A stretch of DNA of 64,000 bases from SAR324 cluster bacterium. Lineage in GTDB: Bacteria > SAR324 > NAC60-12. The notes beneath the pieces were generated by a model. It had not been told where the DNA came from and ran no database searches. It saw nothing but the letters and a program-made list of their open reading frames with translations. A program made the translations under genes and the position numbers. The stretch covers positions 28,369 through 92,368 of the forward strand of contig JADGAV010000017.1 in NCBI GenBank assembly GCA_015231825.1, in the 5' to 3' direction. Positions 8,012 to 16,377 of this stretch are shown here, piece after piece. The first letter of the stretch is position 1. Each line of letters begins with the position of its first letter.

Positions 8012-9028
8012 CTAGCCTTTTTTCGTTTTTCTCTGAAATTCCATCATTTCCTTAAAAAAAAGAATGTCCTTTTCTTCAGGTTGATGTTTCCATCGGCGGT
8101 GAAACCATGCCCATTGTGATGGGTAACGTTTAATAATTTGTTCAAGATGCTGATTGAATTGAGCCGTCACTTCAAATAAATCAGCGCGGCTATAATTTTT
8201 TTTCCCAAAAACACCAAGACGCTCAAATCGAATTTCAAACTTTCCCCGAGGTTGGCGAATAACCATGGCACTTATAACCAATGCCCCGGTCTTTAGAGCC
8301 AGACTTGACGCACCGACTGGAGTTTGAGCCAACATTCCGAAAAAGGGAACAAACATACTGGAAACATCTGTATCTTGATCAATCAAAACAAAAAAAATTT
8401 CATTTTGTTTGAAACACTCAAGGATTGAACGGGTGGCCCTGGGATTGTTTCGTTGAATCAGTGTAACTCCCTCTTTTTCTCGCATTTTTACGAAAAAATC
8501 ATTCAAACGTTCATCATAAAGAGGAGTCACTGCCACTTTTGTTGAATAACCTGTTTTGCTAATATAGGAAGAGAGCATTTCCCAGTTGCCCAAATGAGCT
8601 CCTAAAACAATGGTGCCTTTTCCTAAATGGTGACCTTCATCCAATAATTCTTCTCCATAAATCTCGAATCGTGATGCAGACTCCTTCGCCATGTGATTCA
8701 TCCCTAAAACCTCGAAGAGCATCTGCCCGAAATGAAGAAAACACTCGTAGGTCCATAATTGACGTTGTTCAATAGGAACATCCGGAAAAACCAGGGCAAG
8801 TTGCTGTTCTATAATTCCCCGGTCTTTCTTCAGCAGAGAGTGGGCAACTTTCCCTAAACATCTCCCCCAAAACTGTAATTTCTCTAACGAAAGACGTCTT
8901 CCAAGTGCCACTCCTCCCTGCAAAGCACGGTATTCCAGATTTCTCCTGACCGTTTTTGTCCATTGCGGACGTTTTTTTTTAAAAGCCTGGTAAGAAATCT
9001 CTTCTTGATCTTGCATACTTATTTTCAA
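8012..9028 (-). CDS. LpxL/HtrB-type lipid A (lysophospholipid) acyltransferase
   Basis: 338 residues, the usual family length of about 300-340. The catalytic HX4(D/E) motif is present as HLGNWE (His145, Glu150) within VLGAHLGNWEMLS, followed by the family blocks RNNPRATRSILECFKQNEIFFVLIDQD and PTR-like GASSLALKTGALVISAMV. These enzymes transfer a secondary acyl chain from acyl-ACP to lipid A at the inner membrane. It ends 27 bases upstream of larB and begins 9 bases after the AAC(3)-like gene, all on the minus strand. Nothing shows which acyl chain or position it uses. The nearby divergent gene cluster encodes its own ACP, so the acyl donor might be special, which is inference. Confidence 0.85.
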   Translation of the reverse strand: MKISMQDQEEISYQAFKKKRPQWTKTVRRNLEYRALQGGVALGRRLSLEKLQFWGRCLGKVAHSLLKKDRGIIEQQLALVFPDVPIEQRQLWTYECFLHFGQMLFEVLGMNHMAKESASRFEIYGEELLDEGHHLGKGTIVLGAHLGNWEMLSSYISKTGYSTKVAVTPLYDERLNDFFVKMREKEGVTLIQRNNPRATRSILECFKQNEIFFVLIDQDTDVSSMFVPFFGMLAQTPVGASSLALKTGALVISAMVIRQPRGKFEIRFERLGVFGKKNYSRADLFEVTAQFNQHLEQIIKRYPSQWAWFHRRWKHQPEEKDILFFKEMMEFQRKTKKG

Positions 9029-9037
9029 AAAAGAATT

Positions 9038-9922
9038 TCAACGATTTTTTGAAAGAATCGGATTTCCATTTTTTATTTTCCTCAGAATTTTCTTTCCTTT
9101 TTGCTTCGCAACCCTGATGACCTTTTTGGTGGCCTTCCTAAAAAATCGTGCATGCAGTTTTTTTCCCTTATTATATCGGATATCTTTTTGTATTTCATCA
9201 AATGCCTGATTCAAATCCAGAAGTACGAAATCGACATTATTGATAGTTTTTTTCTTCGAGATTCCTTTTTGTTCTAGAACTTTTCCGATCGGATTAACGT
9301 CGTTGTAAATACCAGGCGGTCTGGTCGAGAAGGAAAAACTTTTGATTTTCCGGCTTCCACTGTAGTCAGTATAATCAACCTCTCGGAATTTCATGAATCG
9401 GTAAGGCACCTCTTCTAGTTGTTCCACATAATGCACGAAGGTAAAGGACCGTTGGTAGTCCAATCCGATGATTAACATCTTTGCATGATGTTGATGTAAA
9501 AAAGCAAAGGGCGAATCAACCCCAAACGAGCTTTCATTGTCCAGGCGACATAATTCGGTTTGAAATTTCCCGGTGACGACGAACGAATGGATCGGATGTC
9601 GTGTTCTGGAAAAATCTGTACGTTCCAGAGCAATTCTTGCCAACCCCCCCGTTTCGGGCTGAGCGGTTCTGACATCATATCCACCTTGATGATCCCAACA
9701 AAATGATGGAAAGAGCAATGTTCCTTCTGGGCCCAGTTTCCTAATAAAACTATCGATGAAGCGAGAAGGGTCGAATCGCCTTTTTGCCCTTCTTTCCTCA
9801 ATTGAAAGCATTAAAATATCTGAGGCAATTAAAAGGAGATCACCTTCCCCAATTTCCAAATTCTCAACGATTTCCTCAAAAGGGATATGTCTTGAACTCA
9901 TTTTTGAATCACTAGCCAGCAT
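9038..9922 (-). CDS. AAC(3)-family N-acetyltransferase
   Basis: 294 residues. It carries the signature blocks of the aminoglycoside 3-N-acetyltransferase superfamily in order: GPEGTLLFPSFCW, TRHPIHSFVVTGK, SSFGVDSPFAFL, MLIIGLDYQRSFTFVHYVEQ. Chromosomal members of this acetyl-CoA-dependent family often N-acetylate amino sugars within surface-glycan loci and are not resistance genes; FrbF-type members use other amines. The C-terminal 35 residues are a very basic tail (KKLHARFFRKATKKVIRVAKQKGKK split by neighbours), not usual for the family and suggesting membrane or polyanion contact. The gene is divergent from the ACP-LuxC cassette. The start at 9922 is ATG; an ATG seven codons inside is also possible. 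Confidence 0.75.
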   Translation of the reverse strand: MLASDSKMSSRHIPFEEIVENLEIGEGDLLLIASDILMLSIEERRAKRRFDPSRFIDSFIRKLGPEGTLLFPSFCWDHQGGYDVRTAQPETGGLARIALERTDFSRTRHPIHSFVVTGKFQTELCRLDNESSFGVDSPFAFLHQHHAKMLIIGLDYQRSFTFVHYVEQLEEVPYRFMKFREVDYTDYSGSRKIKSFSFSTRPPGIYNDVNPIGKVLEQKGISKKKTINNVDFVLLDLNQAFDEIQKDIRYNKGKKLHARFFRKATKKVIRVAKQKGKKILRKIKNGNPILSKNR

Positions 9923-10300
9923 TCAGCATTTTTAAATGTCGCAAAAAGTGCTCTATCCTTGCGAAGTATGTTCAAAGTCCATTTATTTCTCAAGCTAAAA
10001 CTATGAAATTCAAAGAGCATCAATATGAACGTATTTTTCCAAATTTCCTCGAAACAAAAGAGGGGGTACCGCAAAATCGAAATTCAACAACTGCTTTAAT
10101 TCACCTGATATTTCTTCAAAAGCTAACCTTCACATGAACTGCAATCTTTTGTTTTCAGCTTGTTTTTCATTTGTTTTTCGGTATTTTCTGATACATCTTA
10201 GACCTCTGACAAAACTGCTGATTTCTTTCCTCAATCTTTGAAAAAAAATGAACAAACAACCTCATAGTGAGGGATATATCCATCACTAATGGAGCAATCA
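9923..10300. promoter_or_regulatory. Divergent intergenic region between AAC(3)-like gene and acyl cassette
   Basis: About 380 AT-rich bases that must hold the promoters for both directions. A small dyad CCTCA-tag-TGAGG lies at 10260-10272, about 30 bases before the ACP start, and could be an operator. A 44-codon open frame at 10003-10137 has no ribosome site and is not called. I could not identify convincing -35/-10 pairs. Confidence 0.35.
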
Positions 10301-10546
10301 ATGGATAATTCACAACAATTGAAAGAAGCCTTTTCAAAATCTCTTGAATTGGACATCAAAGACATTACTGACGACCTCGCATATAGCGTGAACAAACAAT
10401 GGGATTCAATCCGACATATGAATTTGGTTGCTGAAATTGAAGATCTATTTGATATTATGATGGATACTGAAGACATTATTGATATGAGCAGTTTCGCTAA
10501 AACAAAAGAAATTCTTGGTAAATATGACGTTAAATTCGACACTTGA
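10301..10546 (+). CDS. Dedicated acyl carrier protein
   Basis: 81 residues from the ATG preceded by GGAG at a 6-base distance; an ATG 12 bases upstream lacks a ribosome site. The acidic four-helix pattern of an ACP is clear, with the phosphopantetheine serine at S36 in QWDSIRHMNLVAEIEDLF. The 'WDS-x-x-HM-x-L' form is that of stand-alone ACPs in specialised glycan and secondary-metabolite loci, not housekeeping AcpP (DSLDTVEL). It would carry the acyl group handled by the reductase, ligase and LuxE/LuxC-like proteins encoded immediately downstream. The stop lies inside the next gene, so the two are translationally coupled. Confidence 0.85.
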   Translation: MDNSQQLKEAFSKSLELDIKDITDDLAYSVNKQWDSIRHMNLVAEIEDLFDIMMDTEDIIDMSSFAKTKEILGKYDVKFDT

Positions 10547-11282
10547 AGGAAAAATAGCGTTCATCACGGGCGGTACAAGAGGAATCGGTTGGGCTACTGC
10601 AAAGCTTTTTGCTTGTAAGGGAGCAACTATCATCCTAAACAGCATCTCTGATGAGTCCGTATTGCACGCACGAGTGGAAGAACTTCAAACAAAATTTGGA
10701 GTAAAATGTGATTCCTTTTCTTACGATGTTGGTGATCGAGAGGCAGTTAAGGAATGTTATGCGGCAATTTTCAAGAGATTTAAACGTCTCGATATTTTGG
10801 TGAACAATGCTGGTGTTTTAAATTCCAGTTTACTCGGAATGATTACTTCCGAAAACATTGATCACACGATAAACACAAACGTCAAAGGCATGTTATATAA
10901 CATGCAGTCTGCTTCAAGACTAATGACACGCAATCATTCCGGATCCATCATCAATCTTTCTTCGATTATGGGTCGATTCGGCGCAGAAGGGCAAACGGTC
11001 TACGCGGGAAGCAAAGCTGCTGTGATTGGTATGAGCTGCTCAGCAGCCAAAGAACTGGCCGCCCAAAACATACGTGTCAATGTAGTGGCCCCCGGTTTTA
11101 TCGATACAGAGATGGCAAACGAAATTCCTCCTGAGAAATTTCAAGAGAGAATCGAAAGCATTAAAATGAATCGGATCGGCACTCCGGATGAAGTGGCAAA
11201 TGTGATCTATTTTTTTGCTTCTGATCTTTCAACCTATGTGACCGGCCAAGTATTGGGTGTTGATGGGGGCATGGTAATTTAA
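10524..11282 (+). CDS. FabG-like 3-oxoacyl-ACP reductase (SDR)
   Basis: 252 residues from ATG 10524, which overlaps the ACP gene by 23 bases; a TTG 9 bases upstream is an alternative. A classical short-chain dehydrogenase: nucleotide-binding GGTRGIG (16-22), NNAG (94-97), catalytic Ser147, Tyr160 and Lys164 (YAGSK), and the FabG-type end VTGQVLGVDGGM. The family reduces 3-oxoacyl-ACP to 3-hydroxyacyl-ACP with NADPH. Genomic pairing with a private ACP supports that role, but an SDR acting on a sugar or on an aldehyde is possible. No ketosynthase is encoded nearby, so the 3-oxo substrate would have to come from elsewhere. Confidence 0.85.
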   Translation: MTLNSTLEGKIAFITGGTRGIGWATAKLFACKGATIILNSISDESVLHARVEELQTKFGVKCDSFSYDVGDREAVKECYAAIFKRFKRLDILVNNAGVLNSSLLGMITSENIDHTINTNVKGMLYNMQSASRLMTRNHSGSIINLSSIMGRFGAEGQTVYAGSKAAVIGMSCSAAKELAAQNIRVNVVAPGFIDTEMANEIPPEKFQERIESIKMNRIGTPDEVANVIYFFASDLSTYVTGQVLGVDGGMVI

Positions 11283-12721
11283 TGTTTTGGCAACTTGATA
11301 ACATCGTCGAGTCGGATCCTGTTATTTACGACGATACCGAGCAGCGCAAATTCACTTATGGAGAATTAAAAAAACTTGGATGCTCTTTTTCAAAATCCGT
11401 AGAATCTCTTCAAAAACAGCTCGCCTTTGTCTATTGCGAAAATTCATTCAGATGCATTCTTGCCTATCTTTCCCTGCTCCGAGCCGGCCATGCCGTGTTC
11501 TTAACCGATTCCGAAATAGACCCCGTTTTAGGGAAAAAGCTCCTTCAAACATACCGACCAGATTTTATTTGGCATCCTCACTCTAAGGAGGACGGATTTC
11601 CGGAGTTCGAGAAAATTTCCCTCGAATACGAGAACCATATTTTTTATAGAAAAAAGAGAAATGAACGATCTCCCATTCATCCTGATTTAGCAATTCTTCT
11701 TTCTACATCGGGTACAACCGGAAGCCCAAAACTGGTTCGCCTGTCTTACCAGAATATTCAATCAAATGCTCAATCGATTGTCTCTTACCTAAAAATTGCA
11801 AAAGAAGAAAAAGCGATCACGACATTGCCTTTGCATTATTCTTTTGGCCTATCTATCCTGCACAGTTACCTCGCTGCAGGTGCCCAAATCATTTGCACCA
11901 AAAAATCAGTTGTTGAAAAGGGCTTTTGGCCTCTTTTTAAAGAGCAGTCCTGCACTTCGCTTTCAGGCGTTCCCTATACCTATCAGATTTTGAAACGCCT
12001 CCGTTTCCATAGAATGAATTTACCCTCGTTAAAAAATATGACTCAAGCAGGCGGAAGACTGGACCCTGAAGATATTCAATATTTTTTAGAAATTGCTCAA
12101 TCAAAAAACATTCAATTCTTTGTCATGTATGGTCAGACAGAAGCGGCTCCTCGAATTTCCTATGTGCCTGACAACAGACTGCAAGAAAAAATCGGCTCGA
12201 TAGGCATCCCTGTACCAAATGGAACAATGAAACTGGTTCAACAAGGAATTGAAATTTTTGGGTCAGATAAGGAAGGAGAACTAGTTTTTCAAGGAGCCAA
12301 CGTCATGATGGGTTATGCCCAGGAAAAAGCGGATCTTTCCAAAGGAGATGAGCAAAATGGGATTCTTCACACTGGGGATTTGGCAATTCGTGATAAAGAT
12401 AGTTTTTATTGGATTACAGGAAGATTGAAGCGAATCATCAAAATTTATGGATTGCGGATCAATTTAGACGAGATTGAACAAATGTTGGAGTCAAAATTGG
12501 GGAAACCCGTGGCTTGCCTGGGAAAAGATGATATACTTTCCATTGTCATAGAATCGAACGAAACCCAGACTGCACAGCAGGCTCTGCAACATGTGATTGA
12601 ACTCTATCATTTGCACCGTTCTGTGCTCTATGCATACTGCGACAGCACTTTACCATTTACACCATCGGGAAAGAAAAACTATCAGGAAATTCAATCAAGG
12701 ATCGTTAATGGACTTCTATAA
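11282..12721 (+). CDS. AMP-forming acyl-CoA/acyl-ACP ligase (ANL superfamily)
   Basis: 479 residues. The adenylation P-loop is canonical (LLSTSGTTGSPKL, about residues 138-150). Further motifs are MYGQTEAAPR (A5-like), HTGDLAIRDKDSFYWITGRLKRIIKIYGLRIN split around the hinge, and a C-terminal TPSGKKNY lysine for thioester formation. The enzyme should activate a carboxylic acid with ATP and pass it to a thiol, presumably the ACP of the same cassette. It starts within the stop codon of the reductase gene (TAATG) and its end overlaps the LuxE-like gene by 14 bases. At 479 residues it is shorter than typical fatty acyl-CoA synthetases, closer to stand-alone adenylation enzymes. The acid substrate is unknown. 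Confidence 0.85.
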   Translation: MFWQLDNIVESDPVIYDDTEQRKFTYGELKKLGCSFSKSVESLQKQLAFVYCENSFRCILAYLSLLRAGHAVFLTDSEIDPVLGKKLLQTYRPDFIWHPHSKEDGFPEFEKISLEYENHIFYRKKRNERSPIHPDLAILLSTSGTTGSPKLVRLSYQNIQSNAQSIVSYLKIAKEEKAITTLPLHYSFGLSILHSYLAAGAQIICTKKSVVEKGFWPLFKEQSCTSLSGVPYTYQILKRLRFHRMNLPSLKNMTQAGGRLDPEDIQYFLEIAQSKNIQFFVMYGQTEAAPRISYVPDNRLQEKIGSIGIPVPNGTMKLVQQGIEIFGSDKEGELVFQGANVMMGYAQEKADLSKGDEQNGILHTGDLAIRDKDSFYWITGRLKRIIKIYGLRINLDEIEQMLESKLGKPVACLGKDDILSIVIESNETQTAQQALQHVIELYHLHRSVLYAYCDSTLPFTPSGKKNYQEIQSRIVNGLL

Positions 12722-13823
12722 GAATATTTTTGAAGCTTCCCCCTATTCACTCAATCGCATAGACAAGGAACAGTTCATACTCCCTTTGCTCCACCATTTG
12801 ACCCTTTTGCATTATGAACAGTGCAAGCCTTATTCTCGCCTACTCGATTCGTTATATGATATTCACCACACTCAAAATTTCGCTTCTCTCTCCGAAGTTC
12901 CCTATTTTCCGGTTCAGTTGTTTAAAACAGGGAAAATGCAAAGTGTTCGTGATGAGGAGGTTGTTAAAACTCTGACATCCAGCGCTACAACATCCCAACA
13001 GGTCTCCAAAATTGCACTGGATAAGGAAACTTCGATGTTACAAACCAAAGCTTTGGTATCAATCATCACCTCTTTCATCGGACCAAAACGACTGCCGATG
13101 ATTATTCTGGATTCAAAGTCCATTTTTAAAGACCGCGCAAAATTTAGCGCGAGAGGTGCTGGAATTCTAGGATTTTCAAATTTTGGTCGAGATCATTTTT
13201 ATGCTTTGGACGAAAATATGGATCTCGATCTGGCGGGTTTGAAGTCTTATATTGAAAAATATTCAGATCAAACAATTTTTATTTTTGGTTTCACGTTTAT
13301 GATTTGGCAGTATTTTTATCAGGTCCTCAAATCTTCAGATGAATACCTTCTTTTAAACAATGCCATTTTACTCCATGGTGGGGGATGGAAAAAACTGCAG
13401 GAAAACGCCGTGACTAATACGGTATTCAAAGATGCTCTATCAGACCGAAGCGGAATACAAAAAGTGTATAACTATTACGGGATGGTCGAGCAGACTGGAA
13501 GCATTTTTATGGAATGCGACCATGGTTTTTTCCACGCTCCCAATTTTTCAGATATTCTCATCCGTGATTATCGTGACTGGAGTTGTCTACCCGATAAAGA
13601 AAGCGGAGTGCTTCAGACTTTGAGTGTCCTGCCCAAGAGTTATCCGGGGCATTCTCTTTTGACAGAAGACCTCGGAACAATCCAGGGGGTTGACAGTTGC
13701 TGCTGTGGAAGAAAAGGGACGTATTTTTCCATCGAAGGAAGAATTCCTACTGCAGAAATTAGAGGATGCAGCGACACACATGCTCAGGATGCTCTCATTT
13801 CAAATCAGGTAAAACTAATATGA
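12708..13823 (+). CDS. LuxE-like acyl-protein synthetase
   Basis: 371 residues, the length of bacterial LuxE. The ATG at 12708 fits the family start (MDFYKNIFEASPYSLN) and overlaps the ligase gene by 14 bases. Family blocks are seen: VPYFPVQLFKTGKM, a serine/threonine-rich adenylation loop TSSATTSQQVSK, MIILDS, YGMVEQTGSIFMEC and a C-terminal GRKGTYFSIEGR. LuxE activates a fatty acid as acyl-AMP and holds the acyl group before LuxC reduces it; relatives occur in O-antigen and flagellin-glycan loci without luciferase. The adenylation loop is unusual: where ANL enzymes have S-G-T-T-G this has S-A-T-T-S. The stop overlaps the luxC-like start as ATGA. Confidence 0.85.
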   Translation: MDFYKNIFEASPYSLNRIDKEQFILPLLHHLTLLHYEQCKPYSRLLDSLYDIHHTQNFASLSEVPYFPVQLFKTGKMQSVRDEEVVKTLTSSATTSQQVSKIALDKETSMLQTKALVSIITSFIGPKRLPMIILDSKSIFKDRAKFSARGAGILGFSNFGRDHFYALDENMDLDLAGLKSYIEKYSDQTIFIFGFTFMIWQYFYQVLKSSDEYLLLNNAILLHGGGWKKLQENAVTNTVFKDALSDRSGIQKVYNYYGMVEQTGSIFMECDHGFFHAPNFSDILIRDYRDWSCLPDKESGVLQTLSVLPKSYPGHSLLTEDLGTIQGVDSCCCGRKGTYFSIEGRIPTAEIRGCSDTHAQDALISNQVKLI

Positions 13824-15061
13824 ATGTCACCTCAATTGCTCCCTTCTATCTGCCCGATATTCCCCTTCAAAACGCTTGTCCAGGTCAATTTTTTTCTCAA
13901 TCCTTAGGTCGCCCCTTCAATGACCAGGCTATTTCCTTCCTCCACAAGCTATCCCGCCATCTTCTCGCCCATTCTGAAATCAACAAATATCCGGAACTGG
14001 TCGCACTTGCTTTTTGGCTCCGAAAGTCGAACATCAATAAAATATACCGAGACTTTCAAAAAATTCTGGGTGAGAACGAGATAGTCTCACCTCGAGGAGT
14101 AGCCTTTCATGTTTCTCCTTCCAATGTTGATGGTATATTCATCTATTCTTGGGCCCTTTCGTTGCTTAGCGGAAATATCAATATCATTCGAGTTTCCCAA
14201 AATCTCAGCGAACAGCAAAATTTCTTGTTTTCCGCCTTACAAACTATAATGCAATCGAACGATCATCACGATATCAAAAAAAGCAACATTGTGCTCACCT
14301 ATCCTCATGATGCAGAAATCAGCAGTTTTTTTACAGAACGATCGGATATTCGGATTTTATGGGGGGGAGATGAAACGGTGCAGCTTTTTCGCTCACTTCC
14401 TTCACAACCCACTACCAAAGATATCTCATTTGCAGACAAATCGTCTCACTGCATTATTGACTCAAAAACTTATAATTCCGTCAATCTCGAGAAAGCAAAT
14501 GAAATTGCGCGATTATTTTACAATGATGCCTACTGGTTCTCTCAAATGGCCTGTTCTTCTCCGCGAACTGTCTATTTTGTTGGTAACGTTGACGAGTGTC
14601 GGGTTTCCAGCGAACGCTTTTGGAGAAATTTGGCGGAAGAACTGCAGCGGCGCGAAACGGTCGACACCATGCCCAATGCAATGAATAAGTTCATCTTTCT
14701 CCATCGTTCTGTCTGCGAAGGATTAGCCATTTCCTCGCATTCCTCCCTAAATTACAATAAACCGACTGTTGTTCGGGTATCTGACGCCCACCATGTCAAC
14801 ATGGAAACGCACTGTGGAGGGGGATTTTTCTTTGAAACATTTTTGGAAGATCTGTCTCAATTGGGTCCATTGGTCCAGCCAAAGGACCAAACTCTCTCTT
14901 ACTTTGGATTTGACAAAAGAAATCTCAGAAATTTTGCGAGCAAACTCGGCAAAAGAGGACTCCACAGAATTGTTCCCATAGGACAATCGCTTGATTTTTC
15001 TACAACTTGGGATGGTTACGTATTGCTGACGGAATTAACTCAACGAATTTCCATTTTGTAA
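13820..15061 (+). CDS. LuxC-like acyl-CoA/acyl-protein reductase
   Basis: 413 residues from the ATG that overlaps the LuxE-like stop in ATGA. It belongs to the LuxC acyl reductase family of aldehyde-dehydrogenase-like proteins. The acyl-accepting cysteine is C245 in FSQMACSSPRTVYFVG, with the upstream block SPRGVAFHVSPSNVDG (about 90-105) forming the cofactor region. LuxC transfers the acyl group to its own cysteine and reduces it with NADPH to an aldehyde. It is shorter than luciferase-associated LuxC (about 480 residues). No luxA, luxB or luxD is present, so the aldehyde or derived product presumably has another use. The last 27 bases overlap the opposing toroid-protein gene. Confidence 0.85.
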   Translation: MNVTSIAPFYLPDIPLQNACPGQFFSQSLGRPFNDQAISFLHKLSRHLLAHSEINKYPELVALAFWLRKSNINKIYRDFQKILGENEIVSPRGVAFHVSPSNVDGIFIYSWALSLLSGNINIIRVSQNLSEQQNFLFSALQTIMQSNDHHDIKKSNIVLTYPHDAEISSFFTERSDIRILWGGDETVQLFRSLPSQPTTKDISFADKSSHCIIDSKTYNSVNLEKANEIARLFYNDAYWFSQMACSSPRTVYFVGNVDECRVSSERFWRNLAEELQRRETVDTMPNAMNKFIFLHRSVCEGLAISSHSSLNYNKPTVVRVSDAHHVNMETHCGGGFFFETFLEDLSQLGPLVQPKDQTLSYFGFDKRNLRNFASKLGKRGLHRIVPIGQSLDFSTTWDGYVLLTELTQRISIL

Positions 15062-16237
15062 TTTTTCCAAACGATGAAGCATGTGCAAGGCATCCAAATG
15101 AAACTTTGCCGCCCAATTTACATAAGTTGCCCGACAATATCCGCCAAAATGAAATGGAAAACTTCCTCTCACTCCGTAAGCGATTGGCAGCTTCAGGGCA
15201 TCATAAGAAAACTGGGTCGAAATGACAAAATCAATCAATTTTTCTGCAAACGGCAAAAACCCTTCTGAACGCCCGCTCAATTCAAGACTTAGCATACAAC
15301 ATGCAAATTGGGCTGATCCTGTCAGGCAAGTCCAGCTCGAGCCGCCGCTCCAACCATTGGAAACTCTTCCCGGCAAAAAACCGGTCTTCGCATCCATGAC
15401 ATTGAGAGATCCTTTGAGAATTTTTACCGATTTTTCAATCAATTCCTGATTGTTGCTCAACAAACCCGTTTCAAGCAAACCCTGAGCCGTATACCCAAGT
15501 GCATGGGTGAGAGGAAAGTCGACTTCGGGCACATCAATTCCAGTCATGGTTGGCCACCCCATTTGGTCCACAGTGCCTGCATAATATAAGGCCGATCTCA
15601 GGGCGGCGTCCGCCAATTTTTCGTCATTCAATACCATTGCTATATCCATCATACCCCAGGAAACCATTGCATTGTGAGACAATTTACCATGAGAGGATGC
15701 ATCGGATACCCCTTTTTCAAAGTAGCCTTCAGACGACATACACTCCATTAACCAATACCCTGCCTTTGCTGCCGCATCTCTTATACGCGGAACGTTTTCA
15801 ATGCGTAAAAGTTCTGCCCAACCCATTAAAACCTGTCCGGTATTGAAAGCCACCGGCCGTCCCCCGCTGGGAGTTCCTCCTTCTTCACACAAAATGTCGA
15901 CCTCCCATTCAGCCATACGCTTCGCACGTTCCAGAACTTCATGTTCACCAAAGAGATTATAGTGCCGAATCAGCGTCTGCATGATGTAACCGGTGGTTTC
16001 GGGGTAAGATTTCGTCCAGCCGAATATCATGGAGAATCCCCCTGAAACGCCTCCATCCTGGGTTGCATTCTGGGCATTGATCAACCATTGCAGGGTCCCT
16101 TTCATGGCCATTTCACGAGTTATGTTTTCTGTTTTTACCATTTTGTCAAGCAACAGCATTTTAGGAATCGACCATAACAATTTATGATAGTTTGACTTTG
16201 ATGAAGTTTTGTATCGAAACAAAAGATTTTTTAACAT
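15035..16237 (-). CDS. Alpha/alpha-toroid protein of surface-polysaccharide type
   Basis: 400 residues. Repeating helical hairpins punctuated by aromatic/Gly motifs (GGVSGGFSMIFGW, SYPETTGYIMQTLI, FNTGQVLMGWAEL, LTHALGYTAQGLLETG, CLTGSAQFACCMLSL) define an alpha/alpha (six-hairpin) toroid like glycosidases and terpene-cyclase-like folds. Proteins of this look sit in exopolysaccharide and O-antigen gene clusters, sometimes annotated as polysaccharide biosynthesis proteins, with activity mostly unproven. I infer a role on a glycan. It is convergent with and overlaps the LuxC-like gene by 27 bases, so it is not in that operon. Its start is 140 bases after the thrC stop on the same strand. No signal peptide is seen, so it is probably cytoplasmic. 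Confidence 0.6.
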   Translation of the reverse strand: MLKNLLFRYKTSSKSNYHKLLWSIPKMLLLDKMVKTENITREMAMKGTLQWLINAQNATQDGGVSGGFSMIFGWTKSYPETTGYIMQTLIRHYNLFGEHEVLERAKRMAEWEVDILCEEGGTPSGGRPVAFNTGQVLMGWAELLRIENVPRIRDAAAKAGYWLMECMSSEGYFEKGVSDASSHGKLSHNAMVSWGMMDIAMVLNDEKLADAALRSALYYAGTVDQMGWPTMTGIDVPEVDFPLTHALGYTAQGLLETGLLSNNQELIEKSVKILKGSLNVMDAKTGFLPGRVSNGWSGGSSWTCLTGSAQFACCMLSLELSGRSEGFLPFAEKLIDFVISTQFSYDALKLPIAYGVRGSFPFHFGGYCRATYVNWAAKFHLDALHMLHRLEKLQNGNSLS

Positions 16238-16377
16238 GGTTGTCCCTTAAAACCGAAATATTAAGTTTTAGTTAAAAACGGATGAAATATCGAAAGGAAT
16301 TTTGGATAGTCGGGAAAAATCGATTGTACAAATTTTTTAAAGCCTGGTCAGGAGGCCTTAGCTACTATTGTAAAAAC

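Noticed and set aside
9038..9922. Aminoglycoside resistance gene
   Set aside because: Chromosomal AAC(3)-superfamily members in glycan contexts are usually sugar or other amine acetyltransferases; no mobile element or resistance context is present.
10003..10137. 44-codon plus-strand frame upstream of the ACP gene
   Set aside because: No ribosome site and no recognisable composition; likely chance in an intergenic region.
12597..12707. N-terminal extension of the LuxE-like protein
   Set aside because: It lies wholly within the ligase gene and does not resemble LuxE; the ATG at 12708 matches the family start.
10301..15061. A bioluminescence lux operon
   Set aside because: luxA, luxB and luxD are absent and ACP, FabG-like and ligase genes are present, so a light-producing role is not supported.
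16339..16359. Intrinsic terminator after thrC (AAAGCCT/AGGCCTT stem)
   Set aside because: The stem has a wobble and on the thrC strand it is followed by an A-run, not a U-tract.
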